DNA of 64,000 nucleotides. Origin: Solibacillus sp. FSL R7-0668 (GTDB lineage: Bacteria; Bacillota; Bacilli; Bacillales_A; Planococcaceae). Location: contig NZ_JBBOUU010000001.1 of assembly GCF_038006205.1 (NCBI RefSeq), positions 3,662,001 to 3,726,000 of the forward strand, read 5' to 3'. The notes below the pieces were generated by a model, which was given only the letters and a program-made list of their open reading frames with translations, searched no databases and was not told the origin of the DNA. Positions 28,155 to 36,670 of the stretch are shown here, piece after piece. A program made the translations under genes and the position numbers. Every line of letters starts with the position of its first letter. Position 1 is the first letter of the stretch.

Positions 28155-28865
28155 TCATTTTTTTAGTGATTGCTGATCCTGACCGATGAGAGCAACCAGC
28201 TGCTCTAATTTTTCTATCGTATAGGTTGGCAAAACGGTTGTTGTTGGCGCCTTTTTCAGTGGATTTAGCCAGCATGTGTCAATACCAGCCCCTGCACCAC
28301 CGATTATATCTGCACTATAGGAATCCCCGATAATCATTGCCTTTTCGGGGTCAAAATGCGGAATACGTTCAAATACATAATCAAAAAATGGCTTCATCGG
28401 CTTCTGATAGCCTGTATCTTCAGAGACAAATACTTGCTTAAAATACGGGGCTAAGCCTGTTACTTGTAGGCGTTTGGCTTGTGTTTCTGAAATGCCATTT
28501 GATGTAATATAGAGCTCATATGTTGGGGCTAATAATTGAATCGTTTCTAGAGCGCCCTCAACAAATACTTTGCTTTCTGCTAAGTAACTACGAAATTCTG
28601 CATCTAATGCAGGACCGTCTACATTGCGGCCGAAATATTCAAATGTTTTACCGAAACGTGTTGCCATTAGCTCTTGTCGTGTTACCTGTCCTTGCTCTAA
28701 AGCCGTCCATAATCCACCATTAATCTTCTGGTAAACATGCTCCACTTCAGGTGTTAGTGGAAAATCATGCGCTGCAAATAATTTAGGGAGCGCTATCTTT
28801 TCTGCTGCTTTAAAATCTAATAATGTATCATCTAAATCGAAAAATAAAAATTGGTAGTCCTTCAT
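28155..28865 (-). CDS. HAD-family noncanonical pyrimidine nucleotidase (YjjG/YfnB type)
   Basis: 236 residues. HAD motif I FFDLDDTLLDF gives Asp10 and Asp12; motif II TSNGISE, motif III Lys in TGYQKPMKPFF, and motif IV IIGDSYSADIIGG are all present. The long helical cap and the TSNG motif place it with the YjjG/YfnB subfamily (TIGR02254), which removes phosphate from noncanonical pyrimidine nucleotides and thereby cleans the nucleotide pool. Cytoplasmic. Confidence 0.9.
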   Translation of the reverse strand: MKDYQFLFFDLDDTLLDFKAAEKIALPKLFAAHDFPLTPEVEHVYQKINGGLWTALEQGQVTRQELMATRFGKTFEYFGRNVDGPALDAEFRSYLAESKVFVEGALETIQLLAPTYELYITSNGISETQAKRLQVTGLAPYFKQVFVSEDTGYQKPMKPFFDYVFERIPHFDPEKAMIIGDSYSADIIGGAGAGIDTCWLNPLKKAPTTTVLPTYTIEKLEQLVALIGQDQQSLKK

Positions 28866-28999
28866 TTGCTTAAAACTCCATTTCGTTCAATCTCATTCAC
28901 TTACCTTATCATAAACCCCCTAAAATATTAACTATTTACACCATCAACATCTTTCGTGTAACATGCCTATAGTGAATGTATAGAAAGAAGGTTTCTTTT

Positions 29000-29767
29000 A
29001 TGGGTTTTGATTTAGACCCACAGCTCATTATTATCTTAATTGGCTTTGGTTTTTTGGCGGCATTTATTGATTCGGTTGTTGGTGGAGGTGGCCTTATTTC
29101 ATTGCCTGCACTCATGTTCGCAGGTTTAAGTCCCTCTGCTGCAGTAGCTACAAATAAACTAGCTAGTTCGATGGGCGCTTTAACAAGTACGATTACATTT
29201 TATCGGTCTGGTAAATTGGATTTAAAATCGGTCTTAAAATTTGTACCATTTGTCTTTATTTGTTCGATTATAGGTGCATGGATCGTGCATTTGCTCGACC
29301 CCAATTTATTAAAACCGCTCATGCTACTCATGTTAGCGATTGTAGCGGTTTATACAATATTAAAAAAGGATTGGGGTGGCATTTCTGGGGTCAAAAATCT
29401 TTCAAAGCCGAAATATCTCTTATTTTTCCTTGTTATAGCATTAATTGGCTTTTATGATGGCTTTTTAGGCCCGGGAACTGGCTCCTTTTTAATCTTTGCC
29501 TTTTTAGTAGTAGGCTATGATTTTTTAAAAGCAGCAGGCAATGCCAAACTACTTAACTTAACGAGTAATGTCGGCGCATTATTGATGTTTATCTATTTAG
29601 GTCAGGTTAATTATGGGTACGGAATCATTATGGGCTTATCGCAAATTGCCGGGGCAATGGTAGGCTCACGCTATGCCATTAAACGAGGTAGTGGCTATGT
29701 GCGCGTGCTATTCATTATTGTGACATTTACACTGCTTGCCAAAAATGCGTATGATTATTTCTTTTAA
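29000..29767 (+). CDS. TSUP family (TauE/SafE) membrane permease
   Basis: 255 residues from the ATG at 29000 (AAGAAGG upstream); an in-frame ATG 8 codons earlier has no ribosome-binding site. About eight membrane helices. The two family repeats begin AAFIDSVVGGGGLISLPAL (residues 18-36) and GFYDGFLGPGTGSFLIFAF (about 150-168). TSUP permeases move sulfite, sulfonates or other small organosulfur anions; the substrate here is not known. Confidence 0.9.
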   Translation: MGFDLDPQLIIILIGFGFLAAFIDSVVGGGGLISLPALMFAGLSPSAAVATNKLASSMGALTSTITFYRSGKLDLKSVLKFVPFVFICSIIGAWIVHLLDPNLLKPLMLLMLAIVAVYTILKKDWGGISGVKNLSKPKYLLFFLVIALIGFYDGFLGPGTGSFLIFAFLVVGYDFLKAAGNAKLLNLTSNVGALLMFIYLGQVNYGYGIIMGLSQIAGAMVGSRYAIKRGSGYVRVLFIIVTFTLLAKNAYDYFF

Positions 29768-29771
29768 TCAG

Positions 29772-29807
29772 AAAAAGCTTGTTCGAATTATAATGAACAA
29801 GCTTTTT
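29772..29807. terminator. Bidirectional terminator between TSUP and DUF554 genes
   Basis: 13-bp perfect stem AAAAAGCTTGTTC with complement and 10-base loop; A and T tracts within the stem allow function on both strands. Confidence 0.88.
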
Positions 29808-29808
29808 G

Positions 29809-30486
29809 TCATATTAAGCCAATGATGATAAACCAAACAACCGGTACCAGAAGTGCCGGGAGCATATTTAACGTTTTACTATCCTTTATTCCTAAAATAG
29901 ATAGCCCCGACGCTAAAATAAGCACACCCCCAACAATCGATACTTCCGTCATTAAGCTCTCCGTTAAAAACGGCTCTAAATAACCAGCCGCTAAATAAAT
30001 GCCGCCCTGCCAGAAAAACAAGACCACAGCAGCAAACATAATACCGATGCCATATGTCGCTGCTAATGCCATCGACGTCACCAAATCAAGCGTAGCATTT
30101 GTTAATAAATAGGTATGGTTATTATATAATGCGCTTTCAATCGGACCTAAAATAGATAAGGTCCCAACACAAAATAATAAAATCGCGGTTGAAAGGCCCT
30201 TACTTAAATTTGAATTTCCAAAGCGAGCTACAAGCATATTAAATCTCCCATCTACATTCAGCATAGCGCCGATCAAGCCCCCGATTGCTAGGCTCATAAT
30301 AAATAGTACGGGATAGGTACTTTTCGGCATATTCTGCACGATTGCATTTGCGCCTAATGCAACTGCGGCAAAGCCCATTGCATTAAATAATGCTGCCTGG
30401 TATTCCTCTTTAATGCCCTTTTTCAATACTGTACCGATAAGTGTTCCTAAAATAATTAATACCGTATTGACGATTATTCCAAACAT
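29809..30486 (-). CDS. DUF554 family membrane protein (YdfK/YqgA-like)
   Basis: 225 residues with about seven hydrophobic helices. The opening IVNTVLIILGTLIGTVLKKGI and the central LAIGGLIGAMLNVDGRF match DUF554. RBS AAGGAGATTTACCGG before the ATG. The family is a putative transporter with no assigned substrate. Confidence 0.88.
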   Translation of the reverse strand: MFGIIVNTVLIILGTLIGTVLKKGIKEEYQAALFNAMGFAAVALGANAIVQNMPKSTYPVLFIMSLAIGGLIGAMLNVDGRFNMLVARFGNSNLSKGLSTAILLFCVGTLSILGPIESALYNNHTYLLTNATLDLVTSMALAATYGIGIMFAAVVLFFWQGGIYLAAGYLEPFLTESLMTEVSIVGGVLILASGLSILGIKDSKTLNMLPALLVPVVWFIIIGLI

Positions 30487-30513
30487 CCGGTAAATCTCCT
30501 TGTTTTATGTATG

Positions 30514-30540
30514 AAAAAACTCCGAAAAACTTCGGAGCTT
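30514..30540 (-). terminator. Terminator after DinB gene
   Basis: CTCCGAA/TTCGGAG stem, triloop region of A, followed on the reverse strand by TTTTTT. Confidence 0.82.
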
Positions 30541-30546
30541 TATAAA

Positions 30547-31017
30547 TTATTGCATTTCTATTGTTGGTCCCATTACTGGTGGTACACTTAGCCCTGCTTG
30601 GCGCAATAATACCGTCATTTGGCCAACATGATGCGTTTGATGTGTAATGACTAAGCGCAATAATGCCCCGCGCTTCATTGTTCCACCTAATGCTGGTACT
30701 TCTTCAAGCAGCTGCTGTTCTGTTAATGTCGCCGCTTCCTTTTTATAAGCTTCGCGCACCTGTTCATACATATCTGTGATTTCAGCCATCGTTTCCGGCT
30801 GCTTCATATCAGGGCCAGGTGCTGGAATTTGTAGCCCAGCAAAATGGCCAAATGCCCCTGCAACTTGAATCAAATGCCATGATAGCCAACCTAAAGAGTT
30901 ATGATCTTCTATAATAGCTACACCCATCTTGTCATCTGGAATGGCTTGCATCACTTTTAATACCCCTTTAGATGCAATTGCCCAATCTTGAACAAAATCT
31001 TCTGCTACACGATACAT
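30547..31017 (-). CDS. DinB/YfiT-family four-helix protein
   Basis: 156 residues from the ATG at 31017 with GGGGGATTTAT in front. Three histidines typical of DinB-type metal sites appear: in WLSWHLIQ and in ITHQTHHVGQM. The family includes metal-dependent thiol transferases (bacillithiol S-transferase) and proteins of unknown role. Cytoplasmic, no operon partner beyond loose proximity to the glycosylase gene. Confidence 0.85.
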   Translation of the reverse strand: MYRVAEDFVQDWAIASKGVLKVMQAIPDDKMGVAIIEDHNSLGWLSWHLIQVAGAFGHFAGLQIPAPGPDMKQPETMAEITDMYEQVREAYKKEAATLTEQQLLEEVPALGGTMKRGALLRLVITHQTHHVGQMTVLLRQAGLSVPPVMGPTIEMQ

Positions 31018-31087
31018 ATATAAATCCCCCTTATATTTTACTACCATTATCATACAAAACTCTCTCGCATTACGCTATTTCAAACAC

Positions 31088-31609
31088 TTATCTAAATGCC
31101 TTTAATACTTGCCATACCTGTACTTTTTCCTCAAAGGACTTTATATTTTTTCCCGGGATTGGACTTGTGGAAGGCATTTTTTCATAAGCTCGGTTTCCAA
31201 GTACCTGTAAACCAACATGCTTTTTAAAAACATCAAAGCTCTTTCCACCATTAAACAACACGAGTTGAATTTGCGGGTATTGTTGAAATAAGGCTTCAAA
31301 ATTATTCGGTACTTCATTTTTAATCGTTGCATCTAAGCTACCTTTTCTTTCGCAGCTCGCAATGGAGTCCCATAGCCCGATGTAATTGGCACGTAAAAGT
31401 GCGATTCGTTCTTCATAGCTATCTGGGATTTCAATATGAAACAATTCACCGATAATTGGCCAAAAGTGATTGCGTGCATTGCCGTAATATTGCTGTTTGT
31501 CGAGCGACTGCTTACTTGGCATAGAGCCAACAACCAAGACACGTGTGTTTTCGTCCACAATCGGCGGTAGGATATTTTGAATCGGTTGCATCTTGTTATA
31601 CTCGCTCAT
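31088..31609 (-). CDS. DNA-deoxyinosine glycosylase (UDG superfamily)
   Basis: 173 residues from the ATG at 31609 (GGAAGG upstream). The N-terminal block VLVVGSMPSKQSLDKQQYY followed by GNARNHFWPII is the motif of hypoxanthine-DNA glycosylases (family 6 UDG type), with the Asn of ARNHFW in the active site. It removes deaminated adenine from DNA. The start overlaps the end of the amidohydrolase gene by 14 bases, so the two are translated from one transcript. Confidence 0.9.
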   Translation of the reverse strand: MSEYNKMQPIQNILPPIVDENTRVLVVGSMPSKQSLDKQQYYGNARNHFWPIIGELFHIEIPDSYEERIALLRANYIGLWDSIASCERKGSLDATIKNEVPNNFEALFQQYPQIQLVLFNGGKSFDVFKKHVGLQVLGNRAYEKMPSTSPIPGKNIKSFEEKVQVWQVLKAFR

Positions 31610-33176
31610 AAACAACCTTCCCAGCTACAACAGTTTTCAAAGCGATTGTTTGTAAAATTTCCTCTGATGCACAGGTTAATAAATCACGATCTAAAATTGT
31701 AAAATCGGCATCATAGCCCTCTTTTATTAATCCGCGCTCATGCTCCTTACAAATCGCCTGCGCACTACCGAACGTATACATTCTCACCGCTTCGTAGCGC
31801 GATAATTTTTGGGCAGCATCATAGCCATCATGCGTATCGCCCGCCTTTTTACGTTCCACTGCCGCATAAATCGTTTCAAACGGGCTAATGGCTTCAATCG
31901 GTGCATCTGTTCCCGCTGCACAAATAAGACCTTGTTCTATAAATGTTTTCCATGCATAAATATGCCCAGCTCGATTATGCCCTAGTTTTTCGAGCACCCA
32001 TGGAAAATCAGACGTCACAAAGGCCGGCTGCAAATCTAAAATAACCGGTAGCTGTTTAATCCGCTGTAATTGGCAATCTGAAATATAGCAGCAGTGAATT
32101 AAACGATCACGCTTGCCTTGAGGTACAGGATATTTTTCTAAATATGTAAGCACTTGCTCCACACCCGCATCGCCAATTAAATGAATCGCTACAGCTTCAT
32201 TATAATGACGGGCTAATTGAACAAGAGTCTCGATTTGATCATTCGTATGAATAAGCATGCCTTTATTCGTTGGATCATTTGCATAAGGCTCAAGAAGTGC
32301 GGCAGTCGAACCCCCAAAGGAGCCATCTGCATAAAACTTCATCGCACCTGGCTCAATAAATGGTTCGTTAAAGGACGCCTGCTGCTCATTCATCTGTTCA
32401 AATACGGCATGATGGCGCAATAAATTAACACGGAAATGTTGATGCACTCCAATCGTTCTATGATAGGCCGTTAATGGATTGGTATAGTCACCAAAGTAAC
32501 TCATCTCCTCCGTATGACCACCTGTTAAGCCGTACTGTTGCATATCTGCAATTGCCAGCTCGAGCGAATGTACTAAACTGTCAATATACGCCTCCCCCTG
32601 CTGCTGAAAGGTTTCGGACACTACATTCATCGCTTGTTCATATATTAAGCCATTCAGCTGACCATCTTCAGTGCGTCCAAACTTTCCACCTTTAGGATCT
32701 GGTGTTGTAGATGAAATATTCGCTTGTTCAAGTGCTGCTGAATTCACAAGCGCAACATGGTGACAAATGCGATTTAAATACATAGGATGAGACGTTACCA
32801 TATCGAATTGCTCTTTTGTCGGAATAGTGCTGTCTGTAAATTGATTTTCATTCCAACCTTCTCCGATTAGCCACTGACCCGGTTGGAGCTTATTTGAAGC
32901 TTCACCAATCAATTGCAAAAGCTGTTCGCCACTTTTAGCATGTGTTAAATCCAAACGCTTCAGCTTTTCACCATGCCCTATCATGTGTAAATGACTATCA
33001 ACAAAGCCCGGATACATAACCGCGCCCTGTAAATCGATTATTTCGTCTGCTAGAGGCTGTAACGCATCGAGCGTTCCCGTTGCAAGAATTTTCCCACTCT
33101 CTACAAGTACAGCTTGCACTATTTCCCATTCATATTCCATTGTATAAATAACGCCATTTGTCCACAGTTGCCTCAT
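31596..33176 (-). CDS. Metal-dependent amidohydrolase, YtcJ/NfdA type (amidohydrolase 3)
   Basis: 526 residues. The beta-sandwich N-terminus leads to the metal motif DSHLHMIGHG near residue 60-69; later come a His in AIHLIGDAG and a conserved Asp in AAGTDAPIE, the family's remaining metal ligands. Length and order match Bacillus YtcJ and N-substituted formamide deformylases. The substrate is unknown. RBS GGGGATATTACA. Downstream glycosylase and upstream lipoprotein are on the same strand with short gaps. Confidence 0.9.
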   Translation of the reverse strand: MRQLWTNGVIYTMEYEWEIVQAVLVESGKILATGTLDALQPLADEIIDLQGAVMYPGFVDSHLHMIGHGEKLKRLDLTHAKSGEQLLQLIGEASNKLQPGQWLIGEGWNENQFTDSTIPTKEQFDMVTSHPMYLNRICHHVALVNSAALEQANISSTTPDPKGGKFGRTEDGQLNGLIYEQAMNVVSETFQQQGEAYIDSLVHSLELAIADMQQYGLTGGHTEEMSYFGDYTNPLTAYHRTIGVHQHFRVNLLRHHAVFEQMNEQQASFNEPFIEPGAMKFYADGSFGGSTAALLEPYANDPTNKGMLIHTNDQIETLVQLARHYNEAVAIHLIGDAGVEQVLTYLEKYPVPQGKRDRLIHCCYISDCQLQRIKQLPVILDLQPAFVTSDFPWVLEKLGHNRAGHIYAWKTFIEQGLICAAGTDAPIEAISPFETIYAAVERKKAGDTHDGYDAAQKLSRYEAVRMYTFGSAQAICKEHERGLIKEGYDADFTILDRDLLTCASEEILQTIALKTVVAGKVVYERV

Positions 33177-33191
33177 TGTAATATCCCCATT

Positions 33192-33665
33192 CTACATATC
33201 AAAAACTTGTCGTGTATACGGCTCTCCAATATTCATATGGTCTAAAATTGATTCATATGAGCCTTTGTGAATAAACGTGATTTCCTCAAGTTCTGCGAAA
33301 TTTTCAAAATAAGATTTCGCTAATGTTTCTACAAACATCGATGCCCCAGCCGAACCTTGAATGGTATAAACATCATCACCTAAATTTAAAATCAAGCTCT
33401 TATTGTCATTCTCAAAGGTATAATCCAATAGCTCAACCTCATGCTGATTAACATGTTCAAAAATAAACGGTACTAAATCTGCATCATTCCCTGTAAAGGA
33501 TTCTTCATATGGCATCGTATATTCTGCATTGCTATCCGCTTTATAAAGTACAATTGTTTCTGCTTCTTCTAATTTTCCTTGTCCCGTATTCGTAGGCTCT
33601 TTTTTATCCGTCCCACAAGCAGCCAACACAACGGTCATCAATAATACAAAAACTAGCTTTTTCAT
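33192..33665 (-). CDS. Small lipoprotein, unknown function
   Basis: 157 residues. The N-terminus is a lipoprotein signal with lipobox LAAC (Cys17), so the mature protein would be attached to the outer face of the membrane. The rest is acidic and lacks a domain I recognise. RBS AAGGAGTGGGAGCGC. Only 15 bases separate it from the amidohydrolase gene, suggesting one operon. Confidence 0.8.
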   Translation of the reverse strand: MKKLVFVLLMTVVLAACGTDKKEPTNTGQGKLEEAETIVLYKADSNAEYTMPYEESFTGNDADLVPFIFEHVNQHEVELLDYTFENDNKSLILNLGDDVYTIQGSAGASMFVETLAKSYFENFAELEEITFIHKGSYESILDHMNIGEPYTRQVFDM

Positions 33666-33773
33666 GCGCTCCCACTCCTTATGATGTATTAACTTTACGA
33701 TAACGAAAATAATCTAAATTTTCAAATACCAACTACACCGAGGCATAATTGCGTACGTATTTTTAAGCTCGTT

Positions 33774-33808
33774 AAAAAAACCCCCTTATCACTATGTAAA
33801 AAGGGGGG
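33774..33808 (-). terminator. Terminator after dNMP kinase gene
   Basis: CCCCCTT/AAGGGGG stem followed on the reverse strand by a run of seven T. Confidence 0.8.
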
Positions 33809-33813
33809 CATTT

Positions 33814-34383
33814 TCATTTGATATAGCTCTGGATTTCTTGAATAATCTCTGTTAATTCTCGATCCGTCGTTTGGATACGAATGAATTCACTTTCTAATGC
33901 ATGGAATTCTTCAACAAAACGCTGGCGCAATGCTTCATCATTTAATTGGTCGTCTAAAAAGCCTCGACCACGTGCATCTAAACGCAATTGACGCTCACCT
34001 TCTTCTACATCTAAATAGAATATGTAGTCTGGCTTTCGGATTGTGTAAAGTTCTGTTTCGTATTCATATTTTACATCCACACCCTTTGCTCGGTGCGAAA
34101 CAACGGTATCGATAAAATGGCGAATACAATAAATATTATGGTCATGCTCAGCCATTTTTTCATTGATTACCTCTGTTAATTGAACATTTGATGCTAAGTA
34201 GTATAAATAGTGTGCGGTTGGTGACTGATGGAATAACTTTTCATCAATATCATGGCGATTTGATGAAAATGGATATGGCGGTGATTTTAATAATGAAGAA
34301 CCTGGATCTTCGAAGTGCAATTGATCGCCAACTGTACTCGTACCACTGCCATCTAAACCTGTAATAACAACTAATTTACCCAT
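33814..34383 (-). CDS. Thymidylate-kinase-like deoxynucleotide kinase
   Basis: 189 residues. P-loop GLDGSGTST at residues 9-17 and an R-x-G-x-G lid-type segment LDARGRGFLDD near 134. The fold is that of dTMP kinases, but it is not the usual Bacillus tmk (no DRY/SSLAYQ block): YLYYLASNVQL replaces it. It may act on another deoxynucleotide or nucleoside. RBS AAAGGAGATGAACTTTC. Monocistronic with its own terminator. Confidence 0.75.
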   Translation of the reverse strand: MGKLVVITGLDGSGTSTVGDQLHFEDPGSSLLKSPPYPFSSNRHDIDEKLFHQSPTAHYLYYLASNVQLTEVINEKMAEHDHNIYCIRHFIDTVVSHRAKGVDVKYEYETELYTIRKPDYIFYLDVEEGERQLRLDARGRGFLDDQLNDEALRQRFVEEFHALESEFIRIQTTDRELTEIIQEIQSYIK

Positions 34384-34526
34384 GAAAGTTCATCTCCTTT
34401 CGAATCCTCAAAAATGTACCATACTTCCACTATTTCGTAAATGAATCCTAGTATAACTGTTCATATATCGTCACAATAATTTCCAGACAAATACCAAGAA
34501 AGAAAATAAAATATTTTCTAAAAATA

Positions 34527-34555
34527 TTGACAATGAATATTCACTACACTAATAT
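34527..34555 (+). promoter_or_regulatory. Sigma-A promoter of the bmrCD leader
   Basis: Perfect TTGACA (34527-34532), a 17-base spacer and TAATAT (34550-34555); transcription should begin near 34562, about 40 bases before the leader peptide start. Confidence 0.85.
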
Positions 34556-34600
34556 TAAGGAACACTAAATAATTTAAACTAAGTAAAGGAGGCAATGACC

Positions 34601-34681
34601 ATGATGAACCCAATTGTAAAATTACAACCAAACTATACAACATCATACATGCCTACCTTAACTCTTTGTTTTAAATGTTAA
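34601..34681 (+). CDS. Leader peptide of the bmrCD attenuator (bmrB-like position)
   Basis: 26 codons beginning ATG ATG, with an excellent ribosome-binding site AAAGGAGG 8 bases upstream. The peptide ends TLTLCFKC. It is immediately followed by two tandem terminator hairpins and then the bmrC and bmrD homologues. In Bacillus subtilis the same genes are preceded by the leader peptide BmrB, whose translation controls read-through of a terminator when ribosomes stall on antibiotics. Sequence homology to BmrB was not tested; the call rests on position and architecture. Confidence 0.7.
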   Translation: MMNPIVKLQPNYTTSYMPTLTLCFKC

Positions 34682-34694
34682 TTCGAACGTAAAT

Positions 34695-34736
34695 AAAAGG
34701 GCACAGGTATGGTTATATCTGCGCCCTTTTTCGTTT
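34695..34736 (+). terminator. First attenuator terminator upstream of bmrC
   Basis: AAAAGGGC-CAG stem with complement (one mismatch), 12-base loop, then CTTTTTCGTTTT. Begins 14 bases after the leader stop codon. Confidence 0.85.
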
Positions 34737-34737
34737 T

Positions 34738-34773
34738 GACACCTTTTCGAAAAATCGGATTGGTGTCTTTTTT
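34738..34773 (+). terminator. Second tandem terminator upstream of bmrC
   Basis: GACACC/GGTGTC outer stem and TTCGA/TCGGA inner stem, loop AAAA, then TTTTTT. Directly adjoins the first terminator. Confidence 0.75.
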
Positions 34774-34832
34774 GTTTGTATGACAGACAAAACGACAGAT
34801 ATTTAGTGAAAAAATTCTTGGGAGGGCTTTGT

Positions 34833-34889
34833 ATGATGATTTTCATGCAACGAAAACTATTAAGACAGGATCTCTATGACGATGGGTAG
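34833..34889 (+). CDS. Possible second short leader ORF before bmrC
   Basis: 18 codons starting ATG ATG with a strong GGGAGGG six bases upstream and ending 38 bases before bmrC. No database-like feature; it may be a real second leader peptide or a chance ORF. Confidence 0.35.
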   Translation: MMIFMQRKLLRQDLYDDG

Positions 34890-34927
34890 CTACTTAGCAA
34901 ACTTCAAAGAAAGAAGGTACACAACTA

Positions 34928-36670
34928 ATGTTTAATGTGTTTGTCAAAATGAAATGGTTTTTTAAAGAATACCGTAAACAATACATGCTCGCGATTACAT
35001 TACTAATGATTGCGAGCGTTATCGAAGTCTTGCCTCCTATGATTTTAGGGGAAGCGATTGACTCGATGACGAACGGTGAAATGAGTAGTACACTGCTATA
35101 CAAGTATATCGGCTTCATTCTTGTTGCAGCAGCGGTGAGCTATGCACTGAATTTTGTATGGCAATATCAGCTATTTGGTGGCTCGATTGCCTTAGACCGT
35201 ATTTTACGAAAAAAATTAATGCATCAATTTTTACAAATGACGCCGACGTTTTATGAAAAGAATCGTACGGGTGATTTAATGGCCAAAGCAACAAACGACT
35301 TAAATGCTGTTACCTTAACAGCAGGCTTTGGGATTATGACATTAATTGATTCGACTGTATTTATGGCACTCATTATTTTAGCGATGGGCTTCTTCATCTC
35401 TTGGAAGCTCACATTCTTTTCTATGCTCCCTATTCCGATTATGGCGATTATTATCCAATATTTAGGTAAAATTGTTCATGAGCGCTATATGATCGCACAA
35501 GGGGCATTCGGCGAAATGAATGATAGCGTTTTAGAATCAGTCGCTGGAACACGTGTTATTCGTGCCTATGTTCAGGAAACAAAAGACGAAGAGCGCTTTA
35601 GTGAGATGAGCGAAAATATTTTCGCAAAAAACATGCGTGTTGCTTACATTAATGGTCTGTTCATGCCGATTACGAAAATCGGTACGGGCATATGCTATGT
35701 CATTGCGCTTGGCTACGGTGCAGTGCTTGTTTCGAATAACCAATTATCCGTAGGTCAGCTTGTTTCATTTAATGTTTATTTAGGTTTAGCGATTTGGCCG
35801 ATGTTTGCAATTGGAGAGTTAATCAATGTTATGCAGCAAGGGAGTGCTTCATTAGACCGTGTTCAAGACACATTAGACTATGAGGCAGATGTGAAAAACC
35901 CTGCGCATGCAACAGCCTTTACATCACCAAACACGATTGGATTCTCGGAGTTCACGTTCCAATATCCATTATCTCAAGCAAAAAACTTACAGCAAATTTC
36001 GCTGAATTTACAAAAAGGGCAAACGCTAGGTATCGTAGGAAAAACAGGTGCTGGTAAGACGACGTTCATTCGTCAATTACTGCGTGAATACCCTCTTGGT
36101 GATGGTCATATCGTCATTAACGATACGGACTTAGCAAACATGAACAAAGAACAAGTTTTAGACTGGATTGGCTATGTACCACAAGATCATGTGTTGTTCT
36201 CACGTACGATTCGAGAAAACATATTATTTGGTAAAGAGGAGGCAACGAAAGCTGACATTGATGAAGCCATTCGTTTAGCCGATTTCGAAAAAGACTTAGC
36301 CAATTTACCACTTGGCATTGAAACTCTTGTTGGTGAAAAAGGGGTGTCTTTATCAGGTGGACAAAAACAGCGTGTATCCATTGCACGTGCTTTAATTAAA
36401 GACCCAGAAATTTTAATTTTAGATGATTCGTTATCCGCGGTAGACGCGAAAACCGAATCAAAAATTATCGAAAACATTCAAACAGAGCGTGCTGGAAAAA
36501 CGACGATTATTTCAACACATCGCTTATCAGGAATCCAACATGCCGACGAAATTATCGTGCTGGATGATGGACTGATTGTAGAGCGCGGTACACATGAAGA
36601 GCTTCTTCTATTAGGTGGCTGGTATAAAGAACAATTCGACCGCCAGCAGCTTGAGGAGGTGGAATCATGA
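34928..36670 (+). CDS. bmrC: Heterodimeric multidrug ABC exporter subunit BmrC (YheI)
   Basis: 580 residues: six membrane helices (to about 320) and an ATP-binding domain with Walker A GKTGAGKTT, signature LSGGQKQR and Walker B ILILDDS. It aligns by eye along its whole length with Bacillus YheI, including YEKNRTGDLMA and VRAYVQET-like segments. The catalytic Glu after Walker B is Asp, as in BmrC, so this half forms the degenerate nucleotide site. Its stop overlaps bmrD by four bases (ATGA). Controlled by the leader region upstream. Confidence 0.95.
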   Translation: MFNVFVKMKWFFKEYRKQYMLAITLLMIASVIEVLPPMILGEAIDSMTNGEMSSTLLYKYIGFILVAAAVSYALNFVWQYQLFGGSIALDRILRKKLMHQFLQMTPTFYEKNRTGDLMAKATNDLNAVTLTAGFGIMTLIDSTVFMALIILAMGFFISWKLTFFSMLPIPIMAIIIQYLGKIVHERYMIAQGAFGEMNDSVLESVAGTRVIRAYVQETKDEERFSEMSENIFAKNMRVAYINGLFMPITKIGTGICYVIALGYGAVLVSNNQLSVGQLVSFNVYLGLAIWPMFAIGELINVMQQGSASLDRVQDTLDYEADVKNPAHATAFTSPNTIGFSEFTFQYPLSQAKNLQQISLNLQKGQTLGIVGKTGAGKTTFIRQLLREYPLGDGHIVINDTDLANMNKEQVLDWIGYVPQDHVLFSRTIRENILFGKEEATKADIDEAIRLADFEKDLANLPLGIETLVGEKGVSLSGGQKQRVSIARALIKDPEILILDDSLSAVDAKTESKIIENIQTERAGKTTIISTHRLSGIQHADEIIVLDDGLIVERGTHEELLLLGGWYKEQFDRQQLEEVES

